A stretch of 35,894 nt of DNA from positions 2,091,830 through 2,127,723 of the forward strand of contig NZ_LT839648.1 of NCBI RefSeq assembly GCF_900176885.1, written 5' to 3'. The position numbers were made by a program, and so were the translations under genes. Shown piece after piece: positions 24,466-32,478 of the stretch. Numbering within the stretch: the first letter of the stretch is position 1; every line of letters begins with the position of its first letter. Source of the stretch: Oceanobacillus senegalensis (GTDB taxonomy: Bacteria > Bacillota > Bacilli > Bacillales > Amphibacillaceae). A model generated the notes under the pieces. The model did not search any database. It was not told where the DNA came from and saw nothing but the letters and a program-made list of their open reading frames with translations.

Positions 24466-25227
24466 CTAGCAATAGCGACTAATCGTTTCTTTTAATTTTT
24501 CTGCTACATAAAAGGACCCACGTTTAATATCTGAATTTGACAACGTTACCTTGATAAAGCTTTCATCTATATCTAATGCTTCTGCAAATAACCCACCTAT
24601 TCCTTTCGCACGTCGGTCAATTTGTAGAAGTATATCTATATAGCTTTCCTTGATAAAAAACATTGCCTCTAATTCATCTAAATCTCCACGGAAAGGACCA
24701 CCAATTGGAATGAATTCAAATTCTTGTACATAACGATATCTTTTAGAGTATTCCATCTCCACTTTTCGTAAACGGAAACCTAAATCGTTTGTTAAAGCTT
24801 GTATTACTGTATTCATACCATGATGTGGCTTCACTTTCACCATATCTCTATCTTTTGGATCAATCGCATTGGGAACATCCAACCCTGTTTGAATCCATAC
24901 TTTTGTTTTTCCTATGGTTGGAGGCGTATGTATAGGTAGTTGGAATTCAAAGTCAATCTCTTTATGTTCCCCTTCAGCAATCGTAAATGAATTTCCAACT
25001 ACAAAGGATCCAAGGACAATTTTTTCATAATATTTACGATCATCTTTTTCTCTAACTGCCTCAGACATGACAAATAAATTAATTTTATCTATCTCCTGTT
25101 CCGTATTGCCTCCTTTTATAACTACCTTACCACGTACAGGTTCACCGGCAACTAAATAATCACTTTCTAACTGTGTATCAACACTTGCACTACCAATTCC
25201 AACACTTGCTAATATCTTCTTAAACAT
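24466..25227 (-). CDS. spo0M: Sporulation-control protein Spo0M
   Basis: About 253 residues of an arrestin-like beta-sandwich protein. N-terminal MFKKILASVGIGSASVDTQL and the later VRGKVVIKGG, ELPIHTPP-type LPIHTPPTIGKTKVWIQTGLD and IPIGGPFRGDLDELEAMF segments match Spo0M. In B. subtilis it affects Spo0A-dependent sporulation and cell division; the mechanism is unclear. Two ATG codons are adjacent (25230 and 25227). GGGGG is at better distance from the second. No partner genes lie nearby. Confidence 0.88.
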   Translation of the reverse strand: MFKKILASVGIGSASVDTQLESDYLVAGEPVRGKVVIKGGNTEQEIDKINLFVMSEAVREKDDRKYYEKIVLGSFVVGNSFTIAEGEHKEIDFEFQLPIHTPPTIGKTKVWIQTGLDVPNAIDPKDRDMVKVKPHHGMNTVIQALTNDLGFRLRKVEMEYSKRYRYVQEFEFIPIGGPFRGDLDELEAMFFIKESYIDILLQIDRRAKGIGGLFAEALDIDESFIKVTLSNSDIKRGSFYVAEKLKETISRYC

Positions 25228-25482
25228 CATCTTCCCCCTCTTACATATCTTTATGATTACATACGCATTTAGTTTTAAAAGGTTCCATTTTAAAAATAAA
25301 TCTTCTTTATAAATTATTATAAATCTTTTTTACTACTGTCCTTGCATATGGAAGTCTTGCCCCATTTTAAATGTCGTCCATTATTATACGGATAATCACT
25401 TAATTTCGTTTCAATTATTTTAACGTATCAATGAAATTCTATAGGGAACTCCTACTTTGCAATTACTATTTATAATTCGTTA

Positions 25483-25512
25483 TTGACAGGTCAGGCTGTC
25501 ATCACCTATTGT
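25483..25512 (+). promoter_or_regulatory. Promoter candidate for the glycine-riboswitch transcript
   Basis: Perfect -35 TTGACA (25483-25488) and -10-like TATTGT (25507-25512) at 18 nt. The same site holds an inverted repeat TGACAG-GTCAGG-CTGTCA (25484-25501). Upstream, 25231-25480 contains only AT-rich DNA and the spo0M RBS. Confidence 0.5.
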
Positions 25513-25550
25513 ATATTTATGATAATGATATATAAACTGGTTGGAAGACT

Positions 25551-25728
25551 ACTATGGGAGAGAATGTAAACTCTTTAGAGTTACATCACCGAAGGGGCAA
25601 ATCTCTAGATTAAAAGGAGATGAATCTCTCAGGTAAAAGAACCATAGTAGGACACATCTCTGGAAAGCGCGCTTCATGCCACCCAAGGAGTAGATCCGTA
25701 AAAACTCTCAGGTACAAAGGACAGAGAA
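25551..25728 (+). promoter_or_regulatory. Tandem glycine riboswitch
   Basis: Two glycine aptamers in series. Aptamer 1 (about 25551-25648) shows GGGAGAG, CACCGAAGGGGCAA and AATCTCTCAGGTAAAAGAACC. Aptamer 2 (about 25650-25728) shows ATCTCTGGAAAG, CACCCAAGGAGTA and AACTCTCAGGTACAAAGGACAGAG. They are joined by a short linker, as in cooperative glycine switches. A terminator follows directly, so glycine is expected to turn on the downstream TRIC-type gene. Confidence 0.95.
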
Positions 25729-25763
25729 GAGGTAATTTATTAACCTTTTTCTGTCTTTTTTTA
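25719..25763 (+). terminator. Terminator of the glycine riboswitch
   Basis: GGACAGAGAAGAGGT and AACCTTTTTCTGTC form a stem (with bulges) followed by TTTTTTT. The 5' arm overlaps the 3' end of aptamer 2, giving the usual switch between aptamer and terminator. Confidence 0.8.
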
Positions 25764-25897
25764 TGCACCGGAAGGCTTTAACAATAGAGCAAAATGTGAT
25801 TTGATTCAAAAAATATTTTGTTTAGCAAACTATCTTTCTCCAGTATTCAAAATAAATCAATATTAAATAGCTTAAAATGTTTTGGGGGTGCTGTGAA

Positions 25898-26515
25898 TTG
25901 GTATGGGATGTTTTGAATGTAATTGGAACCATTGCTTTTGCCATGAGTGGTGCAATGATTGCGATGGAAGTTAAATACGATATTATCGGCACATATGTCT
26001 TAGGATTTATTACCGCATTTGGTGGTGGTGCCACCCGAAACTTACTAATTGGTCTTCCGATTTCAGATGTATGGCAACAAACAAACCTATTTATAATAGC
26101 TTTTATTACACTTACCATTTTAATGCTGTTACCAGAAAAAACGATTAACAGCATAAAAGAATGGAGTTTTTTCGACGCGGTTGGTTTATCAGCATTTGCA
26201 GTTCAGGGGGCAATGTATGCACATTCGATTGACCTACCCATTATTGCCATTATGTTTTCTGCCGCAGCAACCGGTGCTGGTGGAGGAATTGTACGTGATA
26301 TTCTAGCACAACGTAAACCATTAGTCTTTCGTCAAGATATATACATCCTATGGGCATTGATAGCGGGTTTGGTTATTGGATTAGGCTGGGCTGTTCAACC
26401 TTATCAGCTATATGCATTGTTTTGCATCATCCTTATTTTACGGGTAATATCCCATCGTTTTAAATGGCGCATGCCATCATCGAGAACCGTAACCAAATTA
26501 CAAGGAAATCAGTAA
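25898..26515 (+). CDS. TRIC/UPF0126-family membrane protein, likely glycine-responsive transporter
   Basis: About 205 residues, seven hydrophobic helices in two homologous triplets plus one. Each repeat carries the family signature: GTIAFAMSGAMIAM ... ITAFGGGATRNLLIG and GLSAFAVQGAMYA ... ATGAGGGIVRDILA. The Gly-rich kinks with basic residue are those of TRIC channels; the Pfam domain is named glycine transporter. The tandem glycine riboswitch upstream makes glycine (or a coupled cation) the likely cargo. TTG at 25898 has GGGGGTG 7 nt upstream and is preferred over ATG 25877, which precedes this RBS. A terminator overlaps the stop. Confidence 0.85.
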   Translation: MVWDVLNVIGTIAFAMSGAMIAMEVKYDIIGTYVLGFITAFGGGATRNLLIGLPISDVWQQTNLFIIAFITLTILMLLPEKTINSIKEWSFFDAVGLSAFAVQGAMYAHSIDLPIIAIMFSAAATGAGGGIVRDILAQRKPLVFRQDIYILWALIAGLVIGLGWAVQPYQLYALFCIILILRVISHRFKWRMPSSRTVTKLQGNQ

Positions 26516-26641
26516 AGCACCCCATTCATGATGGGTGCTTTCTTCTGCATTCTCTTCTACAGTACCCCACACTACGTATCCAAGTATCAACCCTATTGCA
26601 AAAATCAACCCAAGCAAACTAATATATATAGAATACTTCAA
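26498..26641 (-). CDS. Small membrane protein, 47 aa
   Basis: TTG start with AAAAAGGTGAT about 6 nt upstream. One membrane helix (YISLLGLIFAIGLILGYVVW) is followed by an acidic tail EENAEESTHHEWG. The last 14 codons overlap the terminator hairpin of the convergent TRIC gene. I do not know the family. A longer upstream in-frame ATG at 26866 would add a low-complexity N terminus without RBS and is unlikely. Confidence 0.6.
   Translation of the reverse strand: MKYSIYISLLGLIFAIGLILGYVVWGTVEENAEESTHHEWGALLISL
26513..26543 (+). terminator. Terminator of the TRIC-family gene
   Basis: AAAGCACCC and GGGTGCTTT around CATTCATGAT, followed by CTTCT. The stop codon of the TRIC gene lies at its base. Confidence 0.75.
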
Positions 26642-26904
26642 AAAAATCACCTTTTTATTTTTATTATTTCTATAATTCCCGTATTTAGGTTGTATTAAAC
26701 TTTTGAAGTAATTATTATTAAAATAGGATGATTTATGATTGATAATTGTAATGGAGCATATTCTAACGAATGTGTAGTAACATGTTGAATTTTGTTGTGC
26801 GTTATAACCACTTGGTTTTAAAGTTGATTTACAAATATATTTAAAATAAAGAGAATCCTCAATCAATGTTTTCTTTCATCCCCAACCTAAAATCATTAGT
26901 TTTT

Positions 26905-26955
26905 CATCCATTTTGAGGTGGGGTGTTATTGCCCCTTAACCTGCGATAAAAAAGA
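26905..26955. repeat. Dispersed repeat, copy 3
   Basis: TCATCCATTTTGAGGTGGGG, TGTTATTG and CCCCTTAACCTGCGATAAAA. It is the most hairpin-like copy: AGGTGGGG pairs with CCCC-TTA-ACCT. Compared with copy 2 it has a 1 nt deletion in the T run. Confidence 0.6.
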
Positions 26956-26962
26956 AAATATA

Positions 26963-26989
26963 AAAGCCACCTCTAGAAGAAGTGACTTT
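26963..26989 (-). terminator. Terminator of sda
   Basis: On the minus strand AAAGTCACTTC pairs with GAGGTGGCTTT (some G-U pairs), loop TTCTA, followed by TATATTTTC. Confidence 0.65.
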
Positions 26990-26999
26990 ATATGAAATA

Positions 27000-27173
27000 T
27001 TAATTTATGATACTTGAATTCTCATATTCCGAAGAATGATGTCTATCTCTATAAAGTCTGCGATTAATTTCATCTTTTAATAGTGTTATAAAATCTTCCT
27101 CCAAATTAAGTTTAACAGCCTTCTCGTATGCCTCGATTAATAAGTTCATACTTAGTTGACTAAATGGATGCAT
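27000..27173 (-). CDS. sda: Sda, inhibitor of sporulation histidine kinase KinA
   Basis: A 57-residue protein, not obvious by length alone. Residues 7-40 read LSMNLLIEAYEKAVKLNLEE followed by DFITLLKDEINRRL, matching the B. subtilis Sda helical hairpin LSDELLIESYFKA...NLNRDFIELIENEIKRRS. Sda binds the KinA dimerisation domain and blocks phosphorelay entry when replication is perturbed. The C-terminal tail (RHHSSEYENSSIIN) is longer than in B. subtilis. ATG at 27173 follows GGAGGA at about 10 nt. No clear DnaA-box cluster is visible upstream. Terminator at 26963-26989. Confidence 0.85.
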   Translation of the reverse strand: MHPFSQLSMNLLIEAYEKAVKLNLEEDFITLLKDEINRRLYRDRHHSSEYENSSIIN

Positions 27174-27274
27174 AACACTAGGCTCCTCCCTTTACTACTA
27201 TCTACTTACCACTCTATTCACTTTTTCTACTAGATTTAAACATTGCTATCTAGCCTGTCCCATCTCGATTTTTG

Positions 27275-27318
27275 ACGAATTAGTCGAAGTAGATAATGCC
27301 CCTTAACCTGCAATAAAA
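27275..27318. repeat. Dispersed repeat, partial copy 4
   Basis: Shares TGCCCCTTAACCTGCAATAA plus the A run with copy 3 (one mismatch); the 5' part (TCGAAGTAGATAA) has diverged. It directly abuts the terminator of the gene at 27349. Confidence 0.55.
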
Positions 27319-27347
27319 AAAGGAGTTACCGTAATTGTCGGTCTCCC
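27310..27347 (-). terminator. Terminator of the membrane-anchored hypothetical gene
   Basis: On the minus strand AAAGGGAG-ACCG and CGGTAACTCCTTT form a stem, followed by TTTTTTT. It lies immediately after the stop codon. Confidence 0.75.
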
Positions 27348-27348
27348 T

Positions 27349-27684
27349 TTAGTTCTTTCCATTCGTTTTATATCTGATAAATTCATAATTTGACGTCGGC
27401 TCACGTTTAACTACTACTCCGTTTTCATCCTCGTATATTTCATATTCCCTATACTTTTCTATCATATAGCCATCCTCTACTCTAGTACTTACCAATACAT
27501 ATTCTAAAGATGAATAGGTTGGGACAATTTCATTTATTCCATCTGCATTTACTTCCTCCGTTGCCTGGCTAACATCTCCACTAAAATCCGGTGTAAACCC
27601 ATGATAAACATCCTCTGGCGAATCAAGAAAAGCTATTAAAATGATAATCAACAGGATTCCGATAAAAGATAGCTTTATTCTCAT
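27349..27684 (-). CDS. Membrane-anchored or secreted hypothetical protein
   Basis: A 111-residue protein. The N-terminal hydrophobic segment LSFIGILLIIILIAFL (about 5-20) acts as anchor or uncleaved signal. The rest is soluble, acidic and strand-rich, with YSSLEYVLVSTRVEDGYMIE then KYREYEIYEDENGVVVKREP. No known family. It is 31 nt downstream of the MFS gene on the same strand, so probably cotranscribed; GGAAGGGGAG lies before ATG. Confidence 0.6.
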   Translation of the reverse strand: MRIKLSFIGILLIIILIAFLDSPEDVYHGFTPDFSGDVSQATEEVNADGINEIVPTYSSLEYVLVSTRVEDGYMIEKYREYEIYEDENGVVVKREPTSNYEFIRYKTNGKN

Positions 27685-27715
27685 TGAAACTCCCCTTCCT
27701 TATTTTCCACAAGAC

Positions 27716-28891
27716 TCAATGTACTTCTGATCTTATTGATTTACTAGATCTTAGTCTTGAATAACCAATAACGGTGAGTACTGCCATCCCTATTAAAAAG
27801 GCAATAAAATATGGTGAAATGACATCACGTATTACACCTGTTACAAATGAACTAATAATCACTCCTAAGGAATAAACAGCAGACATAACTCCAAAAGCTC
27901 TTCCGTACCCCTCTCTAGAAACTGCATCTGTTAGAGCTGTTGCCATTGCAGGCATTATAATTCCAAAAAAGACTCCAATAAAAAATAATAATATAACAAT
28001 ATCCATGGAAGTATTGAATAGGACGAATAAGCTCATACACATACCGAAAAGCCCAAAGATTATTCGCTTTATCGGGTCAAAACGATTAATAAAAAACAAG
28101 GACAAGGCCAAGAAAGTTCCAATACTCATAAAGCTAAACATAATACCAGTACTTACGGTAGACAGTCCTCTTTCGACGGTCAGATATGGAACCTCATATA
28201 TAATGACTCCATGAATATACATTACAGCGAAACCCGCTAAGTACACAATAGGTAAGTTAGGACTTGCAAAAAGATGTGACTGGCGTAATGATGATGAAGG
28301 TTGAAACCAATTTGCTTTATTAATAACGACAATTTGCCTATCTTTCAAAAAAACAGTTGTATAAATGGCTGTTAGTATCAATGCTAGTCCAATGACAAAA
28401 TATGTATTGGTATAACCGATTAAAGCACCGAGATTACCGCCAATTACAGGCGCAATAATACTAGCTACAGTACCTAATATTCCGTTTACAGCCATGTTTT
28501 TTCCTTGTTGCTGGCTGTTTGCCGCATATCCCGATAATAATGCTAGAGCTGCCGGAATTAAAAATGCTAATGAAAACCCATTTAAAGCTCGTAAAATCAA
28601 CAAACTAATCCAATCATTTACCAAAGCATGTCCGATAAATATAACCCCAGATATAAATAATGGTAGTGTAATAAATATACGCTTACCAAAACGGTCTACC
28701 AATGGTCCAGCAATCAAATTCCCAGTTAAATTTGCTAATGAAGCTGTACTAAGCATGATACCAATCATTACACTCGATGCCCCTATCATCGCTGCATATG
28801 GAGTGAAAATTGGAGATTGAATACTCATGATTAAACTAACGAAGAACATCACAATAAATATTTGCATTTTATCTACAGTTGCTTCTCTCAA
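27716..28891 (-). CDS. MFS transporter, DHA1-like exporter
   Basis: About 391 residues with 12 hydrophobic helices in two halves. The loop 2-3 motif A appears as GPLVDRFGKR, and motif C-like SIIAPVIGGNLGALIGY follows in helix 5. The second half has GVFFGIIMPAMATALTDAV and VYSLGVIISSFVTGV. This pattern fits the DHA1 drug or metabolite exporters; substrate unknown. TTG 28891 follows GAGGTGA at 5-6 nt; the in-frame GTG 28900 lies inside this RBS and is less likely. The 250 nt upstream to the ahpC promoter show nothing else. Confidence 0.8.
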   Translation of the reverse strand: MREATVDKMQIFIVMFFVSLIMSIQSPIFTPYAAMIGASSVMIGIMLSTASLANLTGNLIAGPLVDRFGKRIFITLPLFISGVIFIGHALVNDWISLLILRALNGFSLAFLIPAALALLSGYAANSQQQGKNMAVNGILGTVASIIAPVIGGNLGALIGYTNTYFVIGLALILTAIYTTVFLKDRQIVVINKANWFQPSSSLRQSHLFASPNLPIVYLAGFAVMYIHGVIIYEVPYLTVERGLSTVSTGIMFSFMSIGTFLALSLFFINRFDPIKRIIFGLFGMCMSLFVLFNTSMDIVILLFFIGVFFGIIMPAMATALTDAVSREGYGRAFGVMSAVYSLGVIISSFVTGVIRDVISPYFIAFLIGMAVLTVIGYSRLRSSKSIRSEVH

Positions 28892-29143
28892 TTTTTTCAC
28901 CTCGAAAACATTGTATGCTTAAGTTGAAAAAATAGACGAGCTTTTTTAAGCTAAACATATAGGTTAAATTCTAGTTCTTCCCAGTTAACCTTTTCCACTT
29001 AAAAAATAAGTCTATATATTAAAAAGAACATAATCGGAAACTATAAGTATATCGACAACTTATAATGAGTAATTGAGAAAATATATAATTTCACCTTACT
29101 TCTTAAAAAACTTCATTATTCACTTTATGTCGGTATTTAAGGA

Positions 29144-29172
29144 TTGACAAATAACAAATAGTATACAATAAT
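29144..29172 (+). promoter_or_regulatory. ahpC promoter
   Basis: Perfect -35 TTGACA (29144-29149), 17 nt spacer, -10 AATAAT (29167-29172). Transcription should start near 29179, just at the PerR box. Confidence 0.8.
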
Positions 29173-29182
29173 AAGTATTGGA

Positions 29183-29197
29183 TTAAAATTATTATAA
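29183..29197 (+). promoter_or_regulatory. PerR box of ahpCF
   Basis: TTAAAATTATTATAA matches the PerR consensus TTATAATNATTATAA at all but one position. It lies right after the predicted transcription start, so PerR would block the promoter until oxidised by peroxide. perR itself is not in the window. Confidence 0.85.
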
Positions 29198-29221
29198 ATA
29201 ACTATATAGGAGGAATTAAAC

Positions 29222-29785
29222 ATGGCATTAATTGGAAAACAAGTAGAACCATTTAAAGCACAAGCATACAGAAATGGAGATTTCATCGAAGTTTCAGAGG
29301 AAGATTTGAAAGGTCATTGGAGCGTTGTTTGCTTCTACCCAGCAGACTTTACATTCGTTTGCCCAACAGAATTAGAGGATTTACAAAAAGAATATCCAAA
29401 ATTACAAGATTTAGGTGTAGAAGTATTCTCTGTTTCAACGGATACTCACTATACTCATAAAGCATGGCATGACCATTCAGAAGCAATTGGTAAAATCACA
29501 TATACAATGATTGGAGACCCATCACATCAAATTTCCCGTAACTTTGATGTTTTAGTTGAAGAAGAAGGTCGCGCAGATCGTGGAACATTTATTATCGATC
29601 CAGATGGCGTTGTTCAAGCTGTTGAAATTAACGCGGAAGGAATTGGCCGTGATGCAAGCACACTTATTGACAAAATCAAAGCAGCTCAATATGTTCGTAA
29701 TAACCCGGGTGAAGTTTGCCCAGCTAAATGGAAAGAAGGAGAAGAAACACTTAAACCAAGCCTTGATCTAGTAGGTAAAATCTAA
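29222..29785 (+). CDS. ahpC: Alkyl hydroperoxide reductase subunit C (peroxiredoxin)
   Basis: A 187-residue typical 2-Cys peroxiredoxin. The peroxidatic Cys is in [13 protein letters not shown] (about 47) and the resolving Cys in GEVCPAKW (about 166). [14 protein letters not shown] is the family strand. It reduces hydrogen peroxide and organic peroxides with electrons from AhpF. Start ATG has AGGAGGAA. ahpF follows 16 nt later. PerR box upstream explains peroxide induction. Confidence 0.97.
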   Translation: MALIGKQVEPFKAQAYRNGDFIEVSEEDLKGHWSVVCFYPADFTFVCPTELEDLQKEYPKLQDLGVEVFSVSTDTHYTHKAWHDHSEAIGKITYTMIGDPSHQISRNFDVLVEEEGRADRGTFIIDPDGVVQAVEINAEGIGRDASTLIDKIKAAQYVRNNPGEVCPAKWKEGEETLKPSLDLVGKI

Positions 29786-29801
29786 GGGAGAGCGATATTT
29801 C

Positions 29802-31334
29802 ATGTTAGATGCGGATATTAAATCACAATTAGAGCAATATCTAGCTCTTGTGGAAGATGATATTCTACTTAAAGTTAGCTCAGGTTCTGATAAAACATCT
29901 AGAGAGATGCTTGAACTAGTTGATGAATTAGCAACCATGTCTACCAAAATCAAAGTAGAGCACACAGAATTAAAAAGAACACCAAGTTTTAGCGTAAACC
30001 GTATTGGCGAAGATACTGGAATAACATTTGCTGGTGTTCCACTTGGTCACGAATTTACTTCCTTAGTGTTGGCATTGCTCCAAGTAAGTGGACGTGCTCC
30101 TAAGGTAGAACAAAAAGTCATTGACCAAATCAAAGCCATTGATGGCGAATATCATTTTGAAACATATGTCAGCCTAAGCTGTGAAAAATGTCCTGTAGTG
30201 GTACAAGCACTGAACATTATGAGTGTGTTGAACCCTAACATTACTCACACCATGATTGAAGGTGGAGCTTTCAAAGATGAAGTCGATAGCAAAAACATCA
30301 TGGGAGTACCTACTATCTTCTTAAATGGGGAATCATTTGGTAATGGACGTATGGAACTTGAGGAAATTCTTGCCAAACTTGGTAGTGGTCCAGATGCATC
30401 AGAGTTTGAAGATAAGGAACCATTTGATGTACTTGTTATAGGTGGTGGCCCAGCTGGAGCTAGTGCTGCAATCTATGCTGCGCGTAAAGGAATTCGTACA
30501 GGTGTTGTAGCGGAACGATTCGGTGGCCAAATCTTAGACACAGCTGCTATTGAGAACTTCATCAGTGTAAAACATACAGAAGGAACGAAACTCGCAGCTA
30601 GCCTTGAAGAACATGTGAAAGAATACGATGTTGATGTGATGAACTTACAACGTGTTCAGCATGTTGAAAAGAAAGACAACTTTATTGAAGTTGAATTGGA
30701 AAATGGAGCTGTTCTAAAAAGTAAAACAGCTATCGTTTCAACTGGAGCTAAGTGGCGCAATATAGGTGTCCCTGGAGAAAAGGAATTTGAAACAAAAGGA
30801 GTTGCCTACTGCCCACACTGTGATGGCCCATTATTTGAAGGAAAAGATGTAGCTGTTATTGGTGGCGGAAATTCCGGTATTGAAGCAGCAATTGATCTTG
30901 CAGGAATCGTAAAACATGTTACTGTTCTTGAATTTTTACCAGAATTAAAAGCAGATTCTGTGCTTCAAGATCGTCTTAACAGTCTACCAAATGTTACAGT
31001 TGTCAAAAATGCTGCTACAAAAGAAATTACTGGTGATGAGACAGTAAACGGTATTACTTATGTTGACCGTGAAACAGAGGAAGAACACCATATCGATTTA
31101 CAAGGCGTATTCGTTCAAATCGGTCTTGTACCAAGTACAGGTTTCTTAGAAAACAGTGGCGTTGAACGTAATAAGTTTGGTCAAATTGTTGTAGACAAGT
31201 CAGGAGCTACCAACGTACCAGGCGTGTTTGCTGCTGGCGACTGTACAGACAGTGTTTATAAACAGATCATTATTTCCATGGGTTCTGGTGCAACTGCCGC
31301 ATTAGGCGCATTTGATTACTTAATCCGAAACTAA
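29802..31334 (+). CDS. ahpF: Alkyl hydroperoxide reductase subunit F
   Basis: A 510-residue flavoprotein disulfide reductase recycling AhpC with NAD(P)H. The N-terminal double thioredoxin-like domain has the redox pair in [11 protein letters not shown] (about 126-133). The C-terminal thioredoxin-reductase-like part has the FAD motif [17 protein letters not shown] (about 213-229), the redox disulfide YCPHCDGP (about 340-347), the NAD motif [15 protein letters not shown], and the second FAD motif VFAAGDCTD. All catalytic residues are present. It is cotranscribed with ahpC. Confidence 0.97.
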   Translation: MLDADIKSQLEQYLALVEDDILLKVSSGSDKTSREMLELVDELATMSTKIKVEHTELKRTPSFSVNRIGEDTGITFAGVPLGHEFTSLVLALLQVSGRAPKVEQKVIDQIKAIDGEYHFETYVSLSCEKCPVVVQALNIMSVLNPNITHTMIEGGAFKDEVDSKNIMGVPTIFLNGESFGNGRMELEEILAKLGSGPDASEFEDKEPFDVLVIGGGPAGASAAIYAARKGIRTGVVAERFGGQILDTAAIENFISVKHTEGTKLAASLEEHVKEYDVDVMNLQRVQHVEKKDNFIEVELENGAVLKSKTAIVSTGAKWRNIGVPGEKEFETKGVAYCPHCDGPLFEGKDVAVIGGGNSGIEAAIDLAGIVKHVTVLEFLPELKADSVLQDRLNSLPNVTVVKNAATKEITGDETVNGITYVDRETEEEHHIDLQGVFVQIGLVPSTGFLENSGVERNKFGQIVVDKSGATNVPGVFAAGDCTDSVYKQIIISMGSGATAALGAFDYLIRN

Positions 31335-31345
31335 TTAATATATAT

Positions 31346-31387
31346 AAAGTCACTTTACATCCAATTTGGATGTAAAGTGACTTTTTT
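31346..31387. terminator. ahpCF terminator
   Basis: AAAGTCACTTTACATCC and GGATGTAAAGTGACTTT form a perfect 17 bp stem, followed by TTTCTTT. It may also terminate the convergent nitroreductase gene. Confidence 0.95.
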
Positions 31388-31405
31388 CTTTACGTACAAG
31401 CATAA

Positions 31406-32143
31406 CTATCCCCCGGGAAACTTTTGCTTTCTTAACATTTCAGCAATACCTTGATAATAACGCTTGCTGAAGAAGGAAGCGACAAACTCTGTCCATGTGC
31501 CAATACGATTGTTTTTCGGTCTTTCCCTTAGATAACGAGAATATGTATCATTATACTCCTCTAGAATTGGTTGCTGATTACGGTTGTAACGCTCCTCATG
31601 GTAAACGGCTTCTTTTGGAAGGCGTGGTTTTTGGCCAGCGTCCTCTCCTGGATGACCAATACAAAGGCCAGACACTGGAATTACATATTCCGGTAAGTCA
31701 AGCATATCGATGACTTCTAAAGCGTTTCTGCGAATTCCGCCAATGGATACCGTTCCGAGGCCGAATGATTCAGCAGCCGCTACAGCTGTTCCAAGAGCAA
31801 TACCGACATCGGTCACACCAACGATTAATGTGTCGATATCTTCTGCAATATTTAATGTTGTTCCTTCCATTTCCGAGGCTAGATATGTTCGGTAAAAATC
31901 TGCGCAGAAGACTAGAAAAACGGGAGCCTCTTCAATATGTTTTTGGTTTCCGCACAATTCCGCCAATTTCTTTTTACGGTCTTTATCTTTGACAGCAATA
32001 ATGGAATACTGCTGTCCATTAATCCAATTAGGTGAAGCTTGAACCGACTGAATAATCTGCTCTAGCTGTCCCTCATCCACCTCTTTGTCCTGATAAGAAC
32101 GGAAAGAACGATGAGCTAGTAATGATTTTGTTACTTCATTCAT
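31406..32143 (-). CDS. nfrA: NfrA-type FMN-dependent NADPH oxidoreductase (nitroreductase family)
   Basis: A 245-residue enzyme of flavin reductase group A. FMN-binding features are AHRSFRSYQDKEV at the N terminus, ASPNWINGQQYS, GVTDVGIALGTAVAAAESFGLGTVSIGGIR and SGLCIGHPGE. The long C-terminal tail (about 190-245) is typical of NfrA/Frp. It reduces FMN, nitroaromatics and disulfides at the expense of NADPH. ATG 32143 follows AGGGAGG. A longer frame from 32170 adds nine residues covering the RBS and is unlikely. A perfect dyad lies upstream at 32223-32245. Confidence 0.88.
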   Translation of the reverse strand: MNEVTKSLLAHRSFRSYQDKEVDEGQLEQIIQSVQASPNWINGQQYSIIAVKDKDRKKKLAELCGNQKHIEEAPVFLVFCADFYRTYLASEMEGTTLNIAEDIDTLIVGVTDVGIALGTAVAAAESFGLGTVSIGGIRRNALEVIDMLDLPEYVIPVSGLCIGHPGEDAGQKPRLPKEAVYHEERYNRNQQPILEEYNDTYSRYLRERPKNNRIGTWTEFVASFFSKRYYQGIAEMLRKQKFPGG

Positions 32144-32222
32144 GGTATAACCTCCCTTACATACACCCATTCCCCTAGATTATAACAAGATATTAGGTGC
32201 AAGGGAAAATTATAATACGGAG

Positions 32223-32245
32223 TTTTTGTCAATATTCGACAAAAA
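32223..32245. promoter_or_regulatory. Perfect dyad upstream of nfrA
   Basis: TTTTTGTC and GACAAAAA flank AATATTC, 80 nt before the nfrA start. On the minus strand it contains TTGACA, and TATAAT follows but only 12 nt away. This may be an operator. The rest of 32250-32470 is AT-rich, with only a poor promoter-like sequence for the downstream gene. Confidence 0.45.
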
Positions 32246-32478
32246 TTCCAGAAAAAATGATTATTTCCATGAATTTATATTCTAAGAAGTCGAGAGGAAA
32301 CTTTTTTATGCTAAATGCGATAATTTGGGATTTTATCCAATTTTACTGATAACTATTTCTGTTGTATTATTTTAATTATGCTTTCAAAAATGTATTAATA
32401 AATTAGTTACGATTAAACTAAGATGGAAGCATTTAGGGCATGTTGAGATATACTGCCCCAGTTAAAAGGAGGAAAGAA

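Noticed and set aside
27174-27300. DnaA boxes upstream of sda as in B. subtilis.
   Set aside because: Only one weak TATTCAC-like match; no cluster.
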